Assembly: GCA_004376785.1 (NCBI GenBank)
Contig: SOIY01000223.1
Location: 1 to 16,871 of the forward strand
DNA length: 16,871 nt
From: Candidatus Stahliibacteriota bacterium
Lineage (GTDB): Bacteria; Hydrothermota; Tepidihabitantia; SM23-42
Direction of reading: 5' to 3'
Positions 13,379 through 16,871 of this stretch are shown here, piece by piece. The position numbers and the translations under genes are program-made. Below the pieces are notes generated by a model. The model searched no databases. It saw only the letters and a list, made by a program, of their open reading frames with translations, and had not been told where the DNA came from. How positions within the stretch are numbered: position 1 is the first letter of the stretch; every line of letters begins with the position of its first letter.

Positions 13379-16089
13379 TCTTTGCGAAGTTCTTTTAATA
13401 TATTGAGGGCACTAGTGTCTCGCGGGTTCAATCTCAACCAATCATTTAAGATCCGGATTGCAGAAGTAGTGTCATTTTTCTCTAAATAGGTAGTAAAAAG
13501 TCCAAAATATGTTTGCGGAACTCTTGGATCTAAATTGATCGCCCTTTGAAAATATTCTATAGCGCCGTCGAGATTTCCTATTGCTTTATACACTGAACCG
13601 ATACGTACCATCATCTGTGCATCTTTAACATCTATCTTCGAGAAATAATGCTCGGCACTGTCTACAATACCTAATTGTGCGAATAAGAGGCCTAAATTAT
13701 AATCAAAAAAGTAACTTGGCTGTGGTTCGAATAATACGGCAAAGCGCCAGGCATCAATGGTTCCTTGTATATCACCTTGTTGTTGTAATTTTAGGCCAAG
13801 ACTATGTAGTCCGGCTGCATAATTGCTATACAATCTTTTAGTATTTTCATCTTTCACTATAGCGAAATCATAGAATTCCCCTTCTTTTTTACGTTTTTCA
13901 AAGTTAACCAAAAGACTGGAAAGGGATTTCTGTTTTTCAGGTTCAAACACACCAGTGTACCGATATGTATTGTAGAAAAAATTTCTTGTCTTTTCTACAT
14001 CAACATTAAATATAGGATTAACACTATCGCCAGTAAGTCTATAGACAAGCCCCTCAAGTTTTAAATAAGGTGTGAATCCCTCAAAATTATTACGCGAAAC
14101 AGTTGAGGCAAAGTATATGGGTCTTTTACCCTTATAGCCTTTTATATGACGTGCTGCAAATTCTTTTTGAGTAATAAAATAATCCTCATTTTTTAATTTT
14201 ATCCCGGCATTCGTGGCAATGATATTTCGGATCATTATGTCTTTAACATAGATAACTCTTCGGTCTGGTGTCATACGTGGTTCGAGACGGTCTATTACAT
14301 AATCGCTAAAACTGATTGGTGCTCCCCAGTATTTCAACTGTTTTATATACCATTCAGTATTTATGAGCGAAAGATTGGCAATGATTACTTTTCTCTTTAT
14401 ATTCAGAACCTCCTGGGCAAACCATAGAGGAAATGTATCATTATCACCATTAGTAAATAGTATTGCCCTTTCATCACAAGAAAAAAGCATATTATAACCG
14501 TAGTCCCTGGGAATAAAATCGCCATAGTAGTTATTCACGTGGCTGTTGGCTAACAGTGGTATTACGGAAAATACTACGACACTACTGAGGCTTGCAATAT
14601 TAGCTAATTTCTTGTTTTTCGTTTCATTCTTTACCCAATTGGTAAATCCTAGAAATCCAAACCCAATTAAAATGCCAAAATAAACATGAGCGGTATGGAA
14701 GAAATAATCCCTTTCTCTTACTTCTCTTGGTTGATGAGTAGGATTGGCGTCGCTTGGCGAAAATTTTAGATTTAAATAACTAATCATAGCAAATGAAAGC
14801 ATAAACATTATCATGATTGTAAGAAGAAATATTTTTTTCTCACGTTTATACAACACCACCGAACCCCAGATGCTGAATAGACAGAACAAGGCTAATACTA
14901 AACCACGGAAATACCTATTAACGCCTTCAGGAACAGGCTGCCAGAAAAGATATTTTCCAAAAAGATGCATTTGCCAAAGATATCCCTGAATCAGACTAAA
15001 TCCTGTTGCATCCTGGGTCTGTCTGGGAATTAATCGTGCAGGTCCATATTGTGCACGGTGCAGGACTTTATTAAACGGTGACTCGTAATCGAACAATGCA
15101 CTGAAGCTAAAATTCTCTCCAGGATTACATTCGTTTATCCTGGGTGCAATATTTTCTCCGGCAAGATACTGTTCACGTGTTTCTTTATTTTTATACAACT
15201 CAGTCAGTTTTGCTGCCCTGATGGGTAAATAAAATTCTGCAGAAATACCCATGATAATGAGAAATATTCCGCCCCAGAAAAAGCGCCAGTTTCGATACTT
15301 TTTAGGATTATTAAGCGGGAGAATTATCGCAGTTAAAAGGATTATGCCAAGCAAAATAAGGACCGGGTGATATGATGTTGCTGGCAATAAAAAGACCAGG
15401 GCAAAGAACAATAATTGGAATATTCCAATGAGCCAAAAGAATACATCTTTCAAATAGCGCCGCTCTACTATAAATATAAAAATATAGAAAGGAATAAAAA
15501 TTAAAAAGGGAGTTAGATGAACGCCCGTTGATAAGAAAATCAAATAGAAAGACAGAAGCAAATATTTATTTTTAGGTGCTCCCTGTTTAACACTATCATA
15601 CCAGAGAATGGCTAAATAATTTATTAGTACGAAGACAAATGTTGCTGCAGCATAGACCTCGGTTTCTATTGCGTTTCTCCAATAAGTATAAAAAAATCCA
15701 ATACCTAAACAGGTCGCAAAGGCAATAATTATTAAATTCAGTTCATTATTACCTTTTTGAAACATTCGGAAAATTTTCAGCATCATTTTATACAATAAAC
15801 CGATTGTTAGTACTGAAAAGCCAAGTCCAAGTAGATTCATATGCCAGGCAACCTCTTTTGAAATTGGCAGTATTGCTGAAATTACGCCGAAAAGTAATAA
15901 CCAGGTTCTACCGAGCAACACATAAAATGGTGTTCCTGGTGGATGAGGAACAGCAAGTGTGAATGCTGAGCCAATGAATTCACCGCAGTCCCAGAATGAA
16001 AGCGTAGGAGCCACAGTATATAAATAGACTCCGGTCGTAATAGTTATTAAGACATAAAGAAGAATATTTTCTAATCTTTTATAATTCAT
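13375..16089 (-). CDS. DUF2723 polytopic membrane protein (GT-C glycosyltransferase-like) with C-terminal TPRs
   Basis: This 904-residue inner-membrane protein has roughly 12 hydrophobic segments in residues 1-520. The first (about 7-27) leads into a loop with FWDCGEF (D34, E37) and HPPG (49-52). The acidic pair in the first outer loop resembles the DxE-type active site of GT-C/PMT-like lipid-dependent glycosyltransferases. A soluble region follows with the family stretch TNGDNDTFPLWFAQEVLNI and NLSLINTEWY. The last 150 residues hold TPR units (GNLDGAIEYFQRAINLDP). DUF2723 proteins have no settled activity known to me; a protein- or lipid-glycosylation role is inference. The ATG is preceded by AGGAGG (16094-16099). 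It heads the four-gene minus operon. Confidence 0.85.
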   Translation of the reverse strand: MNYKRLENILLYVLITITTGVYLYTVAPTLSFWDCGEFIGSAFTLAVPHPPGTPFYVLLGRTWLLLFGVISAILPISKEVAWHMNLLGLGFSVLTIGLLYKMMLKIFRMFQKGNNELNLIIIAFATCLGIGFFYTYWRNAIETEVYAAATFVFVLINYLAILWYDSVKQGAPKNKYLLLSFYLIFLSTGVHLTPFLIFIPFYIFIFIVERRYLKDVFFWLIGIFQLLFFALVFLLPATSYHPVLILLGIILLTAIILPLNNPKKYRNWRFFWGGIFLIIMGISAEFYLPIRAAKLTELYKNKETREQYLAGENIAPRINECNPGENFSFSALFDYESPFNKVLHRAQYGPARLIPRQTQDATGFSLIQGYLWQMHLFGKYLFWQPVPEGVNRYFRGLVLALFCLFSIWGSVVLYKREKKIFLLTIMIMFMLSFAMISYLNLKFSPSDANPTHQPREVRERDYFFHTAHVYFGILIGFGFLGFTNWVKNETKNKKLANIASLSSVVVFSVIPLLANSHVNNYYGDFIPRDYGYNMLFSCDERAILFTNGDNDTFPLWFAQEVLNIKRKVIIANLSLINTEWYIKQLKYWGAPISFSDYVIDRLEPRMTPDRRVIYVKDIMIRNIIATNAGIKLKNEDYFITQKEFAARHIKGYKGKRPIYFASTVSRNNFEGFTPYLKLEGLVYRLTGDSVNPIFNVDVEKTRNFFYNTYRYTGVFEPEKQKSLSSLLVNFEKRKKEGEFYDFAIVKDENTKRLYSNYAAGLHSLGLKLQQQGDIQGTIDAWRFAVLFEPQPSYFFDYNLGLLFAQLGIVDSAEHYFSKIDVKDAQMMVRIGSVYKAIGNLDGAIEYFQRAINLDPRVPQTYFGLFTTYLEKNDTTSAIRILNDWLRLNPRDTSALNILKELRKE

Positions 16090-16106
16090 TAAACCTCCTG
16101 AACCTA

Positions 16107-16134
16107 ATTATATTCAAACGAAATATAATGTCAA
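16107..16134 (-). promoter_or_regulatory. Promoter of the DUF2723-purF operon
   Basis: On the minus strand a perfect TTGACA (16129-16134) and a perfect TATAAT (16107-16112) are 16 bp apart. The predicted start near 16100 leaves a leader of only about 11 nt. The SD AGGAGG (16094-16099) would then lie at the very 5' end of the mRNA. Confidence 0.85.
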
Positions 16135-16186
16135 CTATGATATGTAACCCAATTCTATACAGGGGAAATTTCTGTAATTTTACTTA

Positions 16187-16214
16187 TTGACAAATTAATG
16201 AAATTAATTATAAT
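16187..16214 (+). promoter_or_regulatory. Divergent promoter for the secreted-protein gene
   Basis: A perfect TTGACA (16187-16192) and a perfect TATAAT (16209-16214) have a 16-bp spacer. The -35 box is 52 bp from that of the opposite-strand promoter. The predicted start near 16221 gives a leader of about 75 nt. Confidence 0.85.
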
Positions 16215-16283
16215 ACTAAGAATAATGATAATTGGAAGACAAATGAGACTTAAATCTAATTATGTTTTTTTCAGTTTTAAAAA

Positions 16284-16290
16284 AGGAGGT
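16284..16290 (+). promoter_or_regulatory. Strong SD selecting a TTG start
   Basis: AGGAGGT here, extended by upstream A residues, is a full anti-SD match. The GGAGG core (16285-16289) is 5 nt before TTG 16295. The in-frame ATG 16262 has no SD, so TTG is the preferred start. Confidence 0.6.
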
Positions 16291-16294
16291 AGTT

Positions 16295-16871
16295 TTGGTT
16301 AGCTTAATAACAATTTTGCTCCTGAGTCAACTCGACCATTTTGAATTTACAACAATTAGTTCTCCGCAGACAGCAGGTGATTCATTCCAAATCACTATTT
16401 ATGCATATGATGCGAGTAACCAGATAGTTACTGATTATAATGACCATCCCTGGGTCTATTCCTCACTATCACCAACCTATTCTAATAAACAGGTATCATT
16501 CACTAATGGTTCTTGTACAGATAATGTCATGGTGACGCTTGCATCAAATATGGCTCTCATTTGTAATGACTATGCAGGACACACCGGACAGTCAAATAAC
16601 TTTAATGTCTTACCAAATGATCCAGCTAAACTTTTATCAATTGTGCCAGCTGAAACATATGCCCCAGGGACTCAAACTGGCAAATCTGGGAATGTTAGTG
16701 CTCAGAATGCAGGGGTGCAGTTCAATATTAATATTTACCTCACTGACAATTGGTTTAACCTTATTAATACAGTTAATCATTTTATAGATGTTATTCCGTC
16801 TGATCAATTTGTACCTCAATCACAAATACAACTTTCTAATGGTACCTTTACATTGCCATTTACCTTTAGGA
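16295..16871 (+). CDS. Secreted beta-sandwich (Ig-like) protein, 3'-truncated by the window end
   Basis: The open frame runs without stop for 192 codons to the window edge. It starts with a short hydrophobic signal-like segment (VSLITILLLSQ), then LDHFEF and a Thr/Ser/Asn-rich extracellular-type sequence. Two beta-rich stretches, SFQITIYAYDASNQIVTDYN and later FNINIYLTDNWFNLIN, look like successive Ig-like or invasin-like sandwich repeats. Between them lies LLSIVPAETYAPGTQTGK. If the ATG at 16262 is used instead, the N-terminus gains MFFSVLKKEVV, which gives a better positively charged n-region. The protein is probably a large surface or exported protein; any C-terminal sorting domain lies outside the window. 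No specific function is recognised. Confidence 0.75.
   Translation, partial: MVSLITILLLSQLDHFEFTTISSPQTAGDSFQITIYAYDASNQIVTDYNDHPWVYSSLSPTYSNKQVSFTNGSCTDNVMVTLASNMALICNDYAGHTGQSNNFNVLPNDPAKLLSIVPAETYAPGTQTGKSGNVSAQNAGVQFNINIYLTDNWFNLINTVNHFIDVIPSDQFVPQSQIQLSNGTFTLPFTFR

Noticed and set aside
16225..16302. 25-codon upstream ORF overlapping the secreted-protein start
   Set aside because: It begins about 4 nt from the predicted transcription start with no SD, and the peptide resembles nothing I know. Chance is likely in AT-rich DNA.

Overview
The window is AT-rich bacterial chromosomal DNA, densely coded, with ATGA/GTGA start-stop overlaps and strong Shine-Dalgarno (SD) sequences. It suggests an uncultured anaerobe. 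A ferredoxin-linked 2-oxoacid oxidoreductase and an Fe-S-type PurF fit an anaerobic lifestyle. A DUF2723 membrane protein with C-terminal TPRs and a secreted beta-sandwich protein fit the FCB/WOR-3 (Stahlbacteria)-like lineages. That placement is inference from gene content and was not tested by phylogeny. I saw no rRNA, tRNA, CRISPR array, transposase or phage gene.

Layout, plus strand: (i) 1-210, a near-consensus promoter and a structured leader of about 120 nt. (ii) 211-2785, a four-subunit 2-oxoacid:ferredoxin oxidoreductase in the order delta, alpha, beta, gamma. (iii) 2780-2884, an inverted repeat built of 7-bp units. (iv) 2895-6781, a radical SAM/DUF2344 fusion protein overlapping an RNase E/G gene by 4 bp. 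(v) 6818-8725, a full-length transketolase. (vi) 8726-8981, a terminator-like hairpin, a second hairpin and a new promoter. (vii) 8982-10256, a single-gene glutamate dehydrogenase unit.

Layout, minus strand: one four-gene unit runs from a promoter at 16107-16134 through the DUF2723-TPR membrane protein (13375-16089), a PP-loop tRNA-thiolase-like protein (12428-13378) and a HIT-family hydrolase (11937-12425) to purF (10362-11801). It converges on gdh at a GC-rich hairpin (10287-10302). A second heptad-repeat element fills the HIT-purF gap. At the right edge a divergent promoter drives a secreted, TTG-initiated protein that runs off the window (16295 onward).

Functionally, Gdh (glutamate to 2-oxoglutarate) and the ferredoxin oxidoreductase fit amino-acid oxidation linked to reduced ferredoxin. 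Transketolase supplies pentose phosphates, from which PRPP, the substrate of PurF, is made. The radical SAM-RNase G pair is a conserved pairing of unknown joint role. The most unusual signals are non-coding: two long inverted repeats with strict 7-bp periodicity at operon-internal junctions, and four promoters that all have exactly a 16-bp spacer.
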